Shown here one piece after another: positions 11,141 to 22,925 of a stretch of DNA of 64,000 bases. Each line of letters begins with the position of its first letter. Within the stretch, counting starts at the first letter, position 1. Source of the stretch: Distichodus sexfasciatus (lineage: Eukaryota > Chordata > Actinopteri > Characiformes > Distichodontidae); assembly GCA_032718565.1 (NCBI GenBank), contig JAVGVS010000390.1, positions 330,598 through 394,597 on the forward strand, in the 5' to 3' direction. Both the position numbers and the translations under genes were made by a program. The notes beneath the pieces were generated by a model. That model was not told where the DNA came from. It saw only the letters and a program-made list of their open reading frames with translations, and ran no database searches.

Positions 11141-12173
11141 ATAATATCTAATATTCAAGCATGTGGCACTAAAGGTAGTGACTCACAGACAAAACTCCGT
11201 TTAAAGACTTTATATATCTGACATAAAATATTTTTCACATTATTTCCATGAAGTGTTGACAAGTGTTCCACTAGCGTTGAAGATATGACAAGAGGGCAGA
11301 AAATAATTGTATTATGATGTACTGAGATCCTTGATGCACGGAACATGGTTTTGTCTCCCATCACACTAATTTCCTATTACTCGGAGAGGGAACACAAGTA
11401 CCACAGTGTGACCGCCTGAGCATGTTGCAAGGTGCTCACGGTAACATAACGGTTTAGCTTAGATGCCCTGTTTTAAAGCAAATTTGAAATGCCCAAGACA
11501 ACGCATATCTTAAACTGTCTCTTTCAAACTCAAAGGTTATGTACACCTTTCTGATGTCATGTTCACTCACCTCCGTCTCCTGCGGGTCGCCCCATATCAT
11601 GGTACACACTTCCTGGTCTCGACTTAAATAGCTTATATCACAGAAGTTGAATGCCTGTTTCTTGCTGAGACTTACCCCTTGAACGATAAATTAACAGGAT
11701 GTTAAAAACTTAACATTTGTTACCGATTTTGGATTTCTACAAACCATATCACGTGTAAGCGCGTGTAACTGTATACAGTTCACAGTGTAAATTAATACAG
11801 TATTACTCAATATTTCACAGAACTTACCCTTCAGTATTCCAGTTTCAGATCCTACCCACACAGAACATATCTGACTTTTTGAATTCATTGTTATATCAAA
11901 TGTTGCAAAGAAGTCCACGTTTTGGTGTTCACCTATAATGTTTTCCGGCCGGGTCACGTTGTTGAAGCAATTAGTTCCTACTTCGGTGAAAATGGTTCCC
12001 CTCGAATGATTACGAAATATCACAGCGTGGTGTTGCGTATTAAAGTTGGGGAAAAACTTGTCATTTATCTACTACATAGACAGACTACATATAGATTACG
12101 ATCAAAAACTTGCTTGCTGTTAATTTTCTTCAGAAAAACAGAGCTCAGCAGAATATAATTCAATCGATTAAAA
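11141..12173. other. Low-repeat DNA upstream of cnih2, no supported gene
   Basis: No match to other repeats in the window. A 110-codon minus-strand frame (11691-12023) is followed on its strand by a donor-like GGGTAAGTTCTG at about 11830. A second donor-like GGGTAAGTCTCAG lies at about 11670. I cannot recognise the protein or join it to other exons, so no gene is called. Confidence 0.35.
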
Positions 12174-12750
12174 AAGTTACAAAGCTATTGGTATTTCACG
12201 TCATCTTGTGTAACAGAGATGCACATCAGAGGGCAATGATAGAGACAAAGTAAAACACATAAAAAAGGAAACCAAAAGAATTTCTGATGCCCCTCTGTGC
12301 CCACTGGGATAAGAGAATGTGTTGAATGCAGTAAGCCATCACAGTCAGAGGTGATACTACTGTATGCTTCTAACAGGCAGAAGAGGAGACTTGAACAAAG
12401 AAGCATTATAAGAAATGATCAAAAAAGCACCAAGGTAATACAGAAAGAAATAGATATAGGGTGTGTGGCATAGAAAGGGGGATATACTGACTGAGTGAAT
12501 TTTTAAAGGACAACAGAATAAAGAATTTGAAACCAAAGCTCGTAAATCACAGTGGTGTCATCCTCCAGTTCATCACAACTGCATGACTCCAAAGGGGAAT
12601 CCACTTACTGAAGCACAGCAGCAATTTCTGTTATTTTGCTAACCCAAATTAATGGAAAGAAATTGCGGAGAAAGAGCACTGAAGAGCGCAAATGCAAGAT
12701 ACTTTGGAAACCATCACAGGTATGGAATCTTCACTGCTAGGCTCACCCAT

Positions 12751-12820
<70 letters not shown>

Positions 12821-13112
12821 TTATATTATGATTTAGTTCAATTATAATTCCTAAATGTTTCCTTTTAAATATATGCTGTATGCTCACTTCTAAATGTTTA
12901 CAAATACTCGTGAGTACAACACTATATAAAAGACTCAATCACTTTAATAACATAGAAAAATATTATTTTACAGTTAGTCATAGCTGAAAGTCTATTGATT
13001 ATAGCCGCATCCCAATACTAATGCTTTTAAGAATGTAGAACTTGCTGTGCATTGTAAATTATGAGATTAATTTAATTGAACTAAGCATTCTATTTTGCTT
13101 TATTATTTGGTG
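12174..13112 (+). repeat. Upstream direct duplication, copy 1
   Basis: About 940 bp that aligns along its length with 13744-14625 in the same orientation. Shared landmarks include TAACAGAGATGCACATCAGA, GTATGCTTCTAACAGGCAGA, GAAACCATCACAGGTATGGA, AAGTCTATTGATTATAGC and TTTAAGAATGTAGAACT. Copy 1 contains an expanded (ATT)n run that copy 2 lacks. It looks like a local duplication rather than two independent insertions because no TE ends or tails are seen. Confidence 0.8.
12752..12818 (+). repeat. (ATT)n microsatellite
   Basis: A run of over 20 ATT units inside copy 1 of the upstream duplication. The equivalent place in copy 2 (about 14320-14345) has only a few ATT units. The poly-asparagine frame across it on the other strand is an artefact. 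Confidence 0.95.
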
Positions 13113-13743
13113 TTGACCTGAGAATTAATGTAAACTTTAAGCTTTTTTTTTTTTGCATGTCAAACATGTGGGATACCTGACCCATTAATAATGACATGAA
13201 TGGTTTTAAACTAAAGAGGAATGAATGTAGAAGACAGAATTGGAGTCCTTGTAAACTGGGTTGTATGGTCAGCTGGATGTGAATTTTAACTGGTCTCACG
13301 ACTTGGGATAAGCTCCTTTTACTAAGCAATTTCATTATAATATAATCCAGTTTTCAACTGCTTCTGTCCCAGGGACCACCTCTGAGACTAAGCAGTTGGT
13401 TTTTAATGATAACATTTAACCTTGATGATTATCCACCAGGTGGTGCTATTGTACCATTCAGCACTCCGGCACTAAGACGTCACAGATAACCACAAAGCAT
13501 GTAATCACATTCCATATTTCTATTCGTCAGCTAGGCTCCTAACCAAAAAGAGAACTAGAGAAGTGTCATTTGCCTGATTTTCAAATATTATGGCACAATC
13601 AGGAGATAGATAAGGAGTTGTGGCAAGCAGTAAAACCTTTGCCAAGCTATTAAAAAAAAACAGCAAAATCAAAGAAAACAAATGTAAAAATAATGCTAAA
13701 TGATGCATTTCTATCATTTAATCTATATCAATAAATTAAAAAT

Positions 13744-14625
13744 GTCACAAAGCTATTGATATTTCATTTCATCTTTTGTAACAGAGATGCACATCAGAGG
13801 GCAATGATAAAGACAAAAATAGAGCACAAAAAAGAAAACCAAAAGATTTTCTACTGCCCCTTAGAGCCCACGAGCCCACTGGGATAAGAGAGTGTATTTA
13901 CTGAAGTAAGGCACTGTAGTCAGAGGTAACACTACTGTATGCTTCTAACAGGCAGAGGAGGAGACTTGAAGAAAGAAGCATTACAAGAAATGACCAAAAA
14001 GCACAAAGGTAATACAGAAAGAAATAGATAAAGGATATGTAAGAGAAAGGATACAGCCTGAGTGGAAGGACAACAGAACAAAAGAATCTTGGAACAAAAG
14101 CCTATAAATCGCTGCAGGTTTTCTCTCCAGTTCACACAACTGCATGACTGTAAAGGGGAGCTACTGACTGAAGCACAATGAAAGCAATTTTTGGATATTT
14201 TGCTAACCCAAATTAATGTGAAAAATGTGGAGAGAGGAGCACTGAAGAGCACAAAATGCAAGACACCTTGAAACCATCACAGGTATGGAATTCTCACTGC
14301 TAGGCCTACCTCATTCATCTTAACACTTATTCAATTATTATTATGATTTAGTTCACATTAGTTCAGTACTTTTATGTTTCGTAAATGTATTCTAACTTTA
14401 AATGCTTGCAGTAAATAGTGGTGAGTACAACACTATATAAAAGACTTAATCACTTGAATAACATAGAATTTTTTTTACAGTTAGTGATAGCTGAAAGTCT
14501 ATTGATTATAGCTGCATCCCGAAAGTACGCATGCTTTTAAGAATGTAGAACTGGCTGTGCATTGCAAATTAAGGAAAATTCATTTAATTGAACTATGCAT
14601 TCTATTTTCCTCCATTATTTGGTGT
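13744..14625 (+). repeat. Upstream direct duplication, copy 2
   Basis: Second copy of the block at 12174-13112, ending about 920 bp before the cnih2 start codon. Differences are scattered substitutions and small indels, so the duplication is not recent. Confidence 0.8.
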
Positions 14626-15052
14626 TGAATTCTGGAGAATTTATTTTAAATCCTGACTTCTACCGATTGGTTTCAAGAAAGACAAATCAATGTGATATGA
14701 ATGCAAAATGGTTGGCGGCAGGGTGTCATATTATTAATTCTACATAGAAAATAAATAACATTCTGTAGATTTAATCATGTTCTATTAAGCATTCTGATTG
14801 TATATACCATAAGAATAATTAATATGTCATTCAGAAATTGAAATTTAAATATTTATTATTCCAGCACCTCTGTCAATATTTGGTTGTCTTTTAGATTTCA
14901 CCAAGAAAGGGCCCTACCCTTTGTTCTGCCCATGGTCAGTATGTCAGTAAAAGATTTAGAGATTGTAGAAAACTAAAGCAGTTTGGGTACATTGTACAGC
15001 ATTTGGTCTAAGAGGGGGTGGGATCAGTCACAGAAAAAAGCTCAGGAGAGAA

Positions 15053-15053
15053 C

Positions 15054-15091
<38 letters not shown>

Positions 15092-15123
15092 GGAGAGAGA
15101 GAGAGAGAGGGAGAGAGAGAGAG
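15053..15123 (+). repeat. (GA)n microsatellite near the cnih2 5' end
   Basis: GAGAGA-rich run with a few AGG interruptions, about 425 bp upstream of the cnih2 start codon. It may lie in the promoter or 5' UTR. The serine/leucine-rich frame on the other strand is an artefact of the repeat. Confidence 0.9.
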
Positions 15124-15499
15124 GCCAGAAAAACTACCAACAAAGAAGATGAGTGAGGGATGAGACCAATACTGCCTTGATACGCACATCTTGTCTTCTC
15201 TCTGACACATACATAATTTCTCTCTCACACACACTCACACCCACATAGATATAAAGCCAAATACAGTGACTACAGAGACAAAAGTGACAGATCTCCATGA
15301 TCCATGAGAGCAAGGAAACCACCGAGAATCCTGACATTATTAAGTTGTTGCAGCCACATTGTCTCTACTTACCTGAAAAGTGGCTAGAAGTAAAAGTGTG
15401 AGAAGACAAAGGCACCAACTTCTTTTCAGAGAAGAAAGGGTTTTGAGACAGAAATAAGCGAAAGGCGAGAAAGATTGAGAGAGAGAGAGTTGGGGACTT

Positions 15500-15546
15500 A
15501 TCTCCTCTCTCCTAATCTAAACAATCGCAGGACTGGCTAGACAGCC
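15500..15546 (+). promoter_or_regulatory. Probable cnih2 5' UTR end and start context
   Basis: The sequence before the start codon reads GCTAGACAGCCATGGT, a good vertebrate start context (purine-rich, G at +4). A pyrimidine-rich TCTCCTCTCTCC tract lies about 40 bp upstream. The transcription start itself cannot be placed from sequence. Confidence 0.4.
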
Positions 15547-15627
15547 ATGGTATTTACGTTTGCGGCCTTCTGCTACATGCTAACACTTGTGCTATGTGCT
15601 GCACTTATCTTCTTCGTTATCTGGCAG
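15547..15627 (+). CDS. cnih2: cnih2 exon 1
   Basis: Codes 27 residues, MVFTFAAFCYMLTLVLCAAL followed by IFFVIWQ, the highly conserved first transmembrane segment of cornichon proteins. The exon ends in phase 0 at a strong donor, CAG|GTGAGT. Most vertebrate CNIH2 proteins have H where this one has Q at position 27. The start is fixed by the family and by the good start context. Confidence 0.93.
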
Positions 15628-16272
15628 GTGAGTTTCCTTGATTTTGTAACATATACACACAGAAATTCCAATAAACATAAGCAGATTACTAATGGGGGAA
15701 CCAAAAATTTACTCAGATTCAAAATTTATTCAGTTGTTCCTATCAAAATCTCATGCTAATTAAATTTGATTGAAAAATCGTTTGGTAGGTTTGACACAAC
15801 CTGTCCATTGTGTTTATTTATAATTAATTTAATACATGTAATACACACTGTGCAGAGCTTGGTAAGTTATTTTTTTCTGTAAGTCTGATCTCAATAAAGT
15901 TGTCATAATCATTCATGTCTCAGATGACTTTAAAACTGGTTGTGTGGGACTTGAAAGTGTACAGTGTGGAGGCAGTCTAAGATGTGTCAAGTTGCTGCAC
16001 CACACACTGTGCCTTCACCCATAAAGACATTAAGCAGTAAATTCAATAAATATTTGGTAGTATCGGTATTTAGACTACAAGAAGAGCAATAAAGACTAAA
16101 CAGTAAGGTTTGAAGCAGATCACATGAATCACATTAAAACAATTTGAGTAAAGCACTTTACACTGATTGTCTTAGTTTTATTAATTCACTGCTTTCACAG
16201 TATACACAGGTTTACACAAATAGCATTGATTTGGCTAATGACTTAAATGTGAGAGACTTACATTTATGAATT

Positions 16273-16319
<47 letters not shown>

Positions 16320-17107
16320 AAGAGCAGAGATAAAAAGCGAAAGGTGATGGATGACAGTATGTGTATATGTATATGTGTATATGATATGTGTATAGTATAT
16401 GTGGGGAGAGGATGTCAGAAAGCAGCCATGTTATTGAGATTGCGTATCAAACTAAAATATTCTCTCCCCATCCCCCTCCTATCCATTCCTTCGGTGAAGC
16501 TCTCAGCCAATAAGATTGCACATTCACTTATAAGAAATCCATGGCGCTAGAGCCTCATCCAATCACCATGGAAACTGCATCTGTTTACAGCACAGTAAAG
16601 GGATGAGAAAATGGGGTGAAACTGAGCTATTTGAGGAATAGAGAAAGAACGATGAGGGTGATGAAGTAAAATAATTATATATGAAAAAGGAAAAGAGAGT
16701 CTATCCTTTATACAGAGTATAATGATTCCTATAGGTCAATGCTTCCAAATCCTTCTCCTTCTGCCAATTTAGAAAGTACATTTGGAGGTTTCTCTACTAT
16801 AACAAATTATTTTTCAATTTGGAAAGAGCTTGCTTATCAACTTTGCCTTCTAGACTAGTCTTGTGAAACACTGCTATAAATAATAATTATAAGAGAATAT
16901 CACACACACTTTTATGTGTTAATTTTTTATTCTCCTCCCATATAAAATGTATTTCCAGTTATTTCTATCAGCAATCTTTTTTATTTAATTAATCCACTCA
17001 GCATTCCTGAAACTGTGATTCTGGAGTGCATAATGCTGTCTTTTTTTCCCATTTTCTCTGAACGTAAGCAGACTATTGCAAATTGTGTTATTTTTCTGCT
17101 GCTCTAG
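15628..17107 (+). other. cnih2: cnih2 intron 1
   Basis: GT-AG intron of about 1.5 kb. It has a (GT)n microsatellite at 16278-16318 and otherwise no repeat that I recognise. Confidence 0.85.
16278..16318 (+). repeat. (GT)n microsatellite in intron 1
   Basis: Run of about 20 GT units, with a looser TATGTGTATATG region about 40 bp downstream. Confidence 0.95.
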
Positions 17108-17176
17108 ATTATTGCCTTTGATGAACTGCGCACAGACTTCAAGAACCCCATTGACCAGAGCAATCCCACCAGAGCG
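17108..17176 (+). CDS. cnih2: cnih2 exon 2
   Basis: Codes 23 residues, IIAFDELRTDFKNPIDQSNP then TRA. IIAFDELRTDFKNPIDQ is the near-invariant cornichon loop after the first membrane segment. Acceptor CTCTAG and donor GCG|GTAGGA; phase 0 on both sides. Confidence 0.93.
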
Positions 17177-17269
17177 GTAGGATGTCATCATCATCTTTTT
17201 ATAACTTGATGACTGCAAGTTCACTACATGTGAACTAACTAACATCTCTTCTATTTATATTTTTATTAG

Positions 17270-17317
17270 AGAGAGAGAATACTGAATATTGAGAGGATCT
17301 GTAATCTGTTACGAAGG
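17270..17317 (+). CDS. cnih2: cnih2 exon 3 (CNIH2/3-specific segment)
   Basis: Codes RERILNIERICNLLRR. This 16-residue segment is present in CNIH2 and CNIH3 and absent from CNIH1 and CNIH4; in the family it is tied to AMPA-receptor binding. Acceptor TTATTAG and donor AGG|GTAAGT; the intron before it is only 93 bp. Confidence 0.92.
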
Positions 17318-17859
17318 GTAAGTGATAAAGTTACCCACCTTTCCTCTCTGTTTAGCTTATAAAAATGCAAATGAAGATTTACAACAACACCGGCCTCATC
17401 TTTTTACTAGACAAAAAGCGGGGTCAAAAAGCACTGGGGATTGACTGGCAAGCAGTTTGCAGGCCATATGTGGTCTGTTCTATAGCATACAGATTAAGCA
17501 GATTAACTTTTTATAGGAGTTAATTCATGGAATGGTGAACTTACATTTATTACCCGGAACTCACCATGAGGCAGGAGGGATAGTTAATGAGCGCATAAAT
17601 CAACAACAAATTGGTACATTCCTGGAAAACAAGCTTGGTGCACTGATGAGAGTTCAACAACCACAAAAGGCCTGGGAGATATTGAAAGACAACTAAAGTG
17701 CAGATGAGGTTCTTTTGGTTGGCACAAAATCCACTCTTGCCAAATTTGATCAATTCCAAGTGACAACTGATTTTGCTTCAGTTTCAGTCCCCAGGTGAAG
17801 AGTTTAGGTACACTGACAGTGACTTTGTCTTTTTAGATCACATATTCACCATCACCCAG

Positions 17860-18398
17860 TCTGCTTATTTTCACCTGTTGAACACACCGCTTTTGTTCAT
17901 CTCGCTTAATTCCTTCCAGTACCGCCATTCTAGTGCATGCTCTGGTCACATCATGTATTGATTATTGTAATTCCATCCTGTCTGCTCTCCCTCTTAACCT
18001 TTTCCATAAGCTTCAGATGGTTCAGAATGCACCTGTTCGTATTATTACTAGAACGCCCTCCACAGCACACATCACTCCTGTTCTTCTGAGACTTCACAGG
18101 CTTCACAGTGTTAAACACTGCATTTATTTCAAGATTTTGTTATTGAACTTTAAAATCATTCATAATCTTGTTGCTCTTGTATCTCAGATCTCATACATAT
18201 TTCATTCCCTCCTGTGACTTCTCAGATCTCTAACTTCACCTTCCTGTTGTGCCTACTGCTCGCCTAGCCACTATGGGATTTGCAGCTTTTAGTCACGCTG
18301 CACTCTGTCTCGAATTCTCTCCCTTCTGATATTCGCAACATTGACTGTCTCTACCTTAATCTCATTTAAAAACCCCTTAAACTTCTGCATCACTGTAA
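17860..18398 (+). mobile_element. L2-type LINE fragment, C-terminal RT (split)
   Basis: The frame at 17933-18217 carries HALVTSCIDYCNSILSALPL, FHKLQMVQNAPVRIITRTPS and ITPVLLRLHRLHSVKHCIYF, the region after the RT palm in L2/CR1-type LINEs. The fragment continues to a LISFKNPLKLLHHC-like end at about 18398. The matching 3' end of the element is found at 19016-19180, after the DNA element at 18399-19015. Confidence 0.8.
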
Positions 18399-19015
18399 TC
18401 AGTGTTTGGGAGTAATCTGAATACAAAATGTATGGATGTGATTTAGAATATTAAAATAACTGAGTAACCGTATTCAGTTACAGTTACCGCTTAAATAGGT
18501 GATAATTAAAAATACAGTTACTTTGTTGAAATAAATGGATTACGAAATGTCTTTCCCTGCCTATATGTCCTCTCTATCCCCTCTCTAATTTTGGTAATTC
18601 CACGCGATTGTCGGCAATCGAACAAAATTACCAATAAGAGGCTCGAATGTAAGCGTCTGTTAATGTTGGTGGCATCAGTTACACAATGGACCCAGAGCCA
18701 GCAGTGCCCGAGCAGGAATGCATTTCTTACTCGGAAATTTTGTGTTTGCTCCTTTAGAGTAAATATATTGTCTATTCAGGGAAATTTGGGCTTAACACAA
18801 TTGGTGGTAGAGAAAACAAATGTAAGGAATTTGCAGGATGATTGCTACATCTATGTGCTGTAAAAAAGTATGACAATATATTAAGTAATCCAAAGAGCTC
18901 AGAATACGCTATTCACATTGAGTAACTTAACGGAATACGCTACAAACTACATTTTGGGGCATGTATTCTGTAATCTGTAGTGGAATACATTTTAAAAGTA
19001 ACCTTCCTAAACTTG
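18399..19015. mobile_element. DNA element Y inserted in the L2 fragment
   Basis: One end reads AGTGTTTGGGAGTAATCTGA. The other end, inverted, reads GTTTAGGAAGGTTACTTTTA. Internal landmarks (GGACCCAGAGCCAGCAGTGC, AGGAATGCATTTCTTACT, TAAATATATTGTCTAT) also occur in inverted orientation in the copy at 44396-45127. Same ends occur at 38128 and about 41606. Non-autonomous; superfamily not assigned. Confidence 0.7.
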
Positions 19016-19180
19016 ACTGTAAAATCTTTTATTTCTGTGTAGTTTTTAGTTTATTTATGGAAATTCATGTTTGTGTGTGTATTTGTAAAGTTGTATATTT
19101 ACATGCATTTTGTTGACTGTGTTCCGTGAAGTGTCTTGAAAGGCGCCTAAAAATAAAAATGTATTATTATTATTATAAGA
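19016..19180 (+). mobile_element. 3' end of the split L2-type LINE
   Basis: Contains GTGTCTTGAAAGGCGCCTAA and ends in ATAAAAATGTATTATTATTA. This stem-like end plus (ATT)n tail is the usual 3' end of fish L2-type LINEs, and it completes the fragment at 17860-18398. Confidence 0.75.
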
Positions 19181-19189
19181 TACCAAAAT

Positions 19190-19790
19190 TATGGGGTAAA
19201 GAATGAGAAAGAAAAGAGATAGGTCAGTATCCAAAGGATACTCACAAACATCTTTGTCAAAAGCCAGGTGGCAGTGTTATGGCACGACTATGGCGGTATC
19301 CTGTGAAACTGGATTCTGGTGATTACTGAATATGTGAAGCTGACAAAAGGGGCAGGATCAACTCCAAAGTGTATAGGGATATACTTTCTCAACTTCAGAC
19401 AAATGGTGCAAAACTGCTTAGAAAGGCTATACAGTGCAAATGGAAAATTACTGTGCTAAAAAAAGTGTCCTAAAGATAAAGAAATGGGGACAATAATCAT
19501 CAGCCACCTGATCTCAAGCTAATAGAGTCTGCTTTTCAGTAACTGAAGATAGAACTGAAGGCAGAAAGACCAACAAACAAGCAGTAACTGAAGGTAGCAG
19601 CAGTAAAGGCCAGACAAAGCATTTTTGATGATTTTTGACAAAGCCTCTGAAAATTGTGAATTAATTAATGACGGGTTATTTCGAAAATGCATGCTGATGG
19701 ACAAAACTATAAAATGCATCTTTGTCAAAATACTTATGAATCTAACTAGTTGTGGAGTATGTATGTAACTGTGTGTACATTTGAAGTTCA
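19190..19790 (+). mobile_element. Tc1-like transposase 3' fragment
   Basis: Degenerate + strand sequence with the end of a DDE domain: a PPDLKLIESAFQ-like motif at about 19505-19540 (family form SPDLNPIEH.F), then LKIELKAERPTNKQ and LKVAAVKARQSI. Stops and substitutions are frequent. It lies about 170 bp before cnih2 exon 4. Confidence 0.65.
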
Positions 19791-19957
19791 AGCTGCTGGT
19801 TCTAGAGACTTACGAGGCTTCTGTAATACCCAAGTGATTATGTAGCTGTGTAAATCAGGCAGTCCAACCTATCTGGTAGAGAACTTTGTGACCAGCAAGG
19901 TCCAGGTATGAGGGAGTCTTTGTTAAGAATCACTGGTAAAAACTGTGCATGATACAG

Positions 19958-20069
19958 TTGGTATTCCAGTGAGTATTCCATCCATGGACTTTTTCTGTCT
20001 GATGTTCATGTGCAGGGAGTGGGTCACACTGGGACTTAACATACCATTGCTCTTCTATCACCTATGGAG
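19958..20069 (+). pseudogene. cnih2: cnih2 exon 4, disrupted by small indels
   Basis: Recognisable as the second and third membrane segments: the pieces IHGLF, MFMCREWVTLGLNIPLLFYH and LWR are readable across frames. Acceptor GATACAG and donor TGGAG|GTAAAA fit the family. Length is 112 nt where 113 is expected. Differences from the expected frame are about -1 near 19963, +2 near 19969, +1 in a T run near 19988 and a net -3 near 20008. Read straight from exon 3, a TGA at 19970-19972 stops translation after 70 residues. Confidence 0.85.
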
Positions 20070-20275
20070 GTAAAACCCACTCAAGTCTATAGCTTATGGA
20101 TGTATAAAGAGACTTTTAATTGTAATTGTATTAAACTGAGGCAAATTCCCCAGAGCTTTGAATGCATGTGTTTGCAGCATGATGAGTGAAATGGGTTTAA
20201 TCTTTAAAGCATTTTAAATATAGTTTAGACATTTAAACACTGTTAACCTTTTTAAGTTCTGCTTCTTTGCTACAG

Positions 20276-20421
20276 GTTCTTCCATTTCCACCAGCAGACG
20301 GCTCTGAGGTTGGTGTATGATCCTGTTGCAGCTATGAATGCAGACATTTAAACTACTGCCAAAAGAGTCCTGTGTAAAACTAGGATTCACCCTTCTAATA
20401 TTTTTTCTACTACTCTCACAG
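20276..20421 (+). pseudogene. cnih2: cnih2 exon 5, disrupted by small indels
   Basis: Starts with G completing the R codon, then FFH, and in other frames PPADGSEV, VYDPVAAMNADI, NYCQ, ESW-like, KLGF and IFFYY pieces of the conserved cornichon C-terminal region. Acceptor TGCTACAG and donor CACAG|GTAAAG. Length is 146 nt where 144 is expected. Indels are about +2 near 20286, +1 near 20305, -1 near 20346 (creating an in-frame TAA), -1 in an A run near 20360, a balanced pair near 20370, and +1 in a T run near 20405. Several but not all of them are in homopolymers. Confidence 0.85.
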
Positions 20422-20744
20422 GTAAAGCTTATCAATCCACTTCCAATTGTTTCTACATACAACCAACATTTTCTTGTATACAAAGAAGCGGTTTGCACTC
20501 AGTGTGCCGCATTGAATGTGAACAAATGTACTTTCATCAACAGAAAGTAATATTGAACACAGTTAGCAGCAGGTTGGCTCTCTCAGACATGCATTTCTGC
20601 TAGTATTAAATTAACTGTTGCTTACTTAATTGGTTGCCACCAAATTTCATGGTGACTTGCTCATAGTAAAATACTTTCGCAGCAACATTCATATTGGACA
20701 CATATTACACATCGACAACACAAGTTGGCATTGCATTGGGGTGA

Positions 20745-20870
20745 CATTGGTACAAACCCTATAATTGGGGGCAGAAAGCAGCAGGGAATGGTGCAGGGTG
20801 TTCACCCTATGAACCATAGGCTAAGCCCAGGTTTGAATCCAGGGTTGGTGAAGTTACTTACTCCATTCCA
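20745..20870 (+). repeat. SINE remnant
   Basis: GGTGTTCACCCTATGAACC and box-B-like AGGTTTGAATCCAGG followed by GTTGGTGAAGTTAC parallel the tRNA head of the SINE at 10488. The body after it is not conserved. Confidence 0.5.
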
Positions 20871-21261
20871 TGGTATAAGAGTTATATATATTAGTCTCCA
20901 GTTCAAGACAGCACACATCAAGGCCACAGTTCATGGGAGATTTCACTGTTGTGGAAAGCAATCAGACATGAGTAGAACAGCATCCTGTAAGACAGCTTGC
21001 CAAAGAGCTGAGTTTTCTAAAGCGTCAAATCCAGGGAAATGATACCCCTTCTAATTGTAATACTTAAAGAATACATACAACAATACATATTGTATACAAT
21101 ATTGCATATAATATTGTGAACATAGAAACACTGTTACGATTTTCAATTCAGATTTTAAACAAAAGACAATCATTTTAAACAAGTAATCATAAATCATGTG
21201 CATCTCAAGACAATATAATCAATAGTTTTTAAGTAATTGAAGACAAAACAGAAGGCATGTA

Positions 21262-22852
21262 AACAGCCCTCCATAATTACGCTGGCACCCCTGGTTAAGA
21301 AGATGTGTTCTTTAGCTTCTAATAATAAATTCAGTTTTTTCTAAATAATATAGGACCACAATGAGAAAATCCAACCTTAATTCAAGTGTATTTATTCAGT
21401 GGGAAAAAAATCCCACATTAAGAAATAATTATTTTACATCAATCATGTAAGTACAATTATTAGCACCCTGGATGTTAATACTTTGTCCAACCCCTTGCAT
21501 GTAACAAAACAGCACCTCCAATCTTCTCCTCTCTGTTTCACAAGATGGGAGAATACAGAAAGAGGGATTCCCACCATTCTCTGGTACAATCACTCTAAAT
21601 CATCTAGCGACCTGGGTCCTCTCCTCTGCACTCTCCTCTTCAGCTCACTCCACAGGTTTTCAATGGGGTTGAGATCTGGGGCCTGAGATGGCCATGGGAG
21701 GAGCTTGATTCTGTGTCTGGTGAACCATTTCCTGTGTATTTAGCTATACATGTTTAGGGTCATTATCTTGCTGAAAGACCTAGTGACTAATCTATCTTCA
21801 GCTTTCAGGCAGTGCCACCAGATTTTGATTTGTAATGTCCTGTATTTCAAAGCATTCATGATGCCATGCACCCTAACAAGGTTCCCAGGGCCTCTGGAAG
21901 AGAAACAGGCCCACAGCATCACCGATCCTCCCGCATACTTCACAGTGGGCTTGAGGTGCTTTTCTGCATACTCATCTTTTGTGTTCCACCAGACCCACTT
22001 AGGGTGTTTGTTGCCAAAAGCTTTCTCTATCTTGGTCTCATCTGATCAAAGCACACGGTCCCAGCGTTGAAGCCCCAGTACTCGCTTAGCGATCTCCAGA
22101 TGTTTGTGTTTATGATTGTGAGTGAGAAAAGGTTTTTTCCGCAGCATGCCTCCCAAACAGCTTGTTGGCATGCAGATACGCCTAATGGTTGTTTTTGGAG
22201 ATTTCCAGGACCCAAGATGCTACTTCATATTTGTTGCAATTCTTAACAGTGAGCTTTGGGGAACTTTTTATTTATCTTACCATCTTACCTCCTCACTGTG
22301 CGTGGTGGCAAAATAACATTGCATCCTCGTCCAGGCTTGTTTACCACTGTTCCAGTTGTTTTAAACTTCTTAATGATTCCTCTGACAGTAGATATATATA
22401 GGGTGCAGGCAAGTGGCTATTTTCTTGCAGCCATTGCTCACTTGTGGAAGGCCTACACACATCTGCCTTTACTTGGAATGGTGTGTTCTTTGTCTTTCCT
22501 ATGTTGAAGAGTGGATAAGAGAAATGGCCTCTGTGTCACATCATATTTATACCCCAGGGAAACAGGAAGTGATGAATTACTAATTAAATATTCCTAGATA
22601 CTCTTGATCAACTTTGTAAACTATTGCAGAAATGACAGAAATACTTCAATTACATTTATTTCCTAGAAATTGTTAGGTGCCAATAATTAGGAACAGGTGA
22701 TTTATGAAAATAATTATTTCTTAGTCACTTGAGTTGGAAGTTCCATTTTTTCTACAATTTTCAGTGTGAGAGCATGCTTCGCAATAAAATTGAATTTATT
22801 TTAAGGCTTTAACACATCTTAAACTTAGGGAGCCAATAATTATGGAGGGCAG
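21262..22852 (-). mobile_element. Tc1-like element, nearly full length
   Basis: About 1.6 kb between inverted ends (ACAGCCCTCCATAATTACGC and, inverted, CTGCCCTCCATAATTATTGG) flanked by TA. Transposase sequence is on the minus strand: a frame at 21740-21943 has GGSVMLWACFSSRGPGNLVR, the GG.V..WG.. region around the second catalytic residue of Tc1 DDE transposases. The rest is split by stops. Confidence 0.85.
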
Positions 22853-22862
22853 TATGTACATA

Positions 22863-22870
22863 TATAGAGA

Positions 22871-22921
<51 letters not shown>

Positions 22922-22925
22922 TATT
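22863..22925. repeat. (TA)n microsatellite
   Basis: TATA run with one G interruption between two Tc1-like elements. Tc1 elements insert at TA, so such runs are frequent targets. Confidence 0.95.

Noticed and set aside
11691..12023. 110-codon minus-strand frame with a donor-like GGGTAAGT
   Set aside because: No recognised motif, no good acceptor before it and no partner exon with a fitting phase. Kept only as a note.
12714..12938. Poly-asparagine frame
   Set aside because: It is the translation of the (ATT)n microsatellite.
15028..15337. Serine/leucine-rich minus-strand frames near the cnih2 5' end
   Set aside because: They come from the (GA)n run and sit antisense to the probable 5' UTR.
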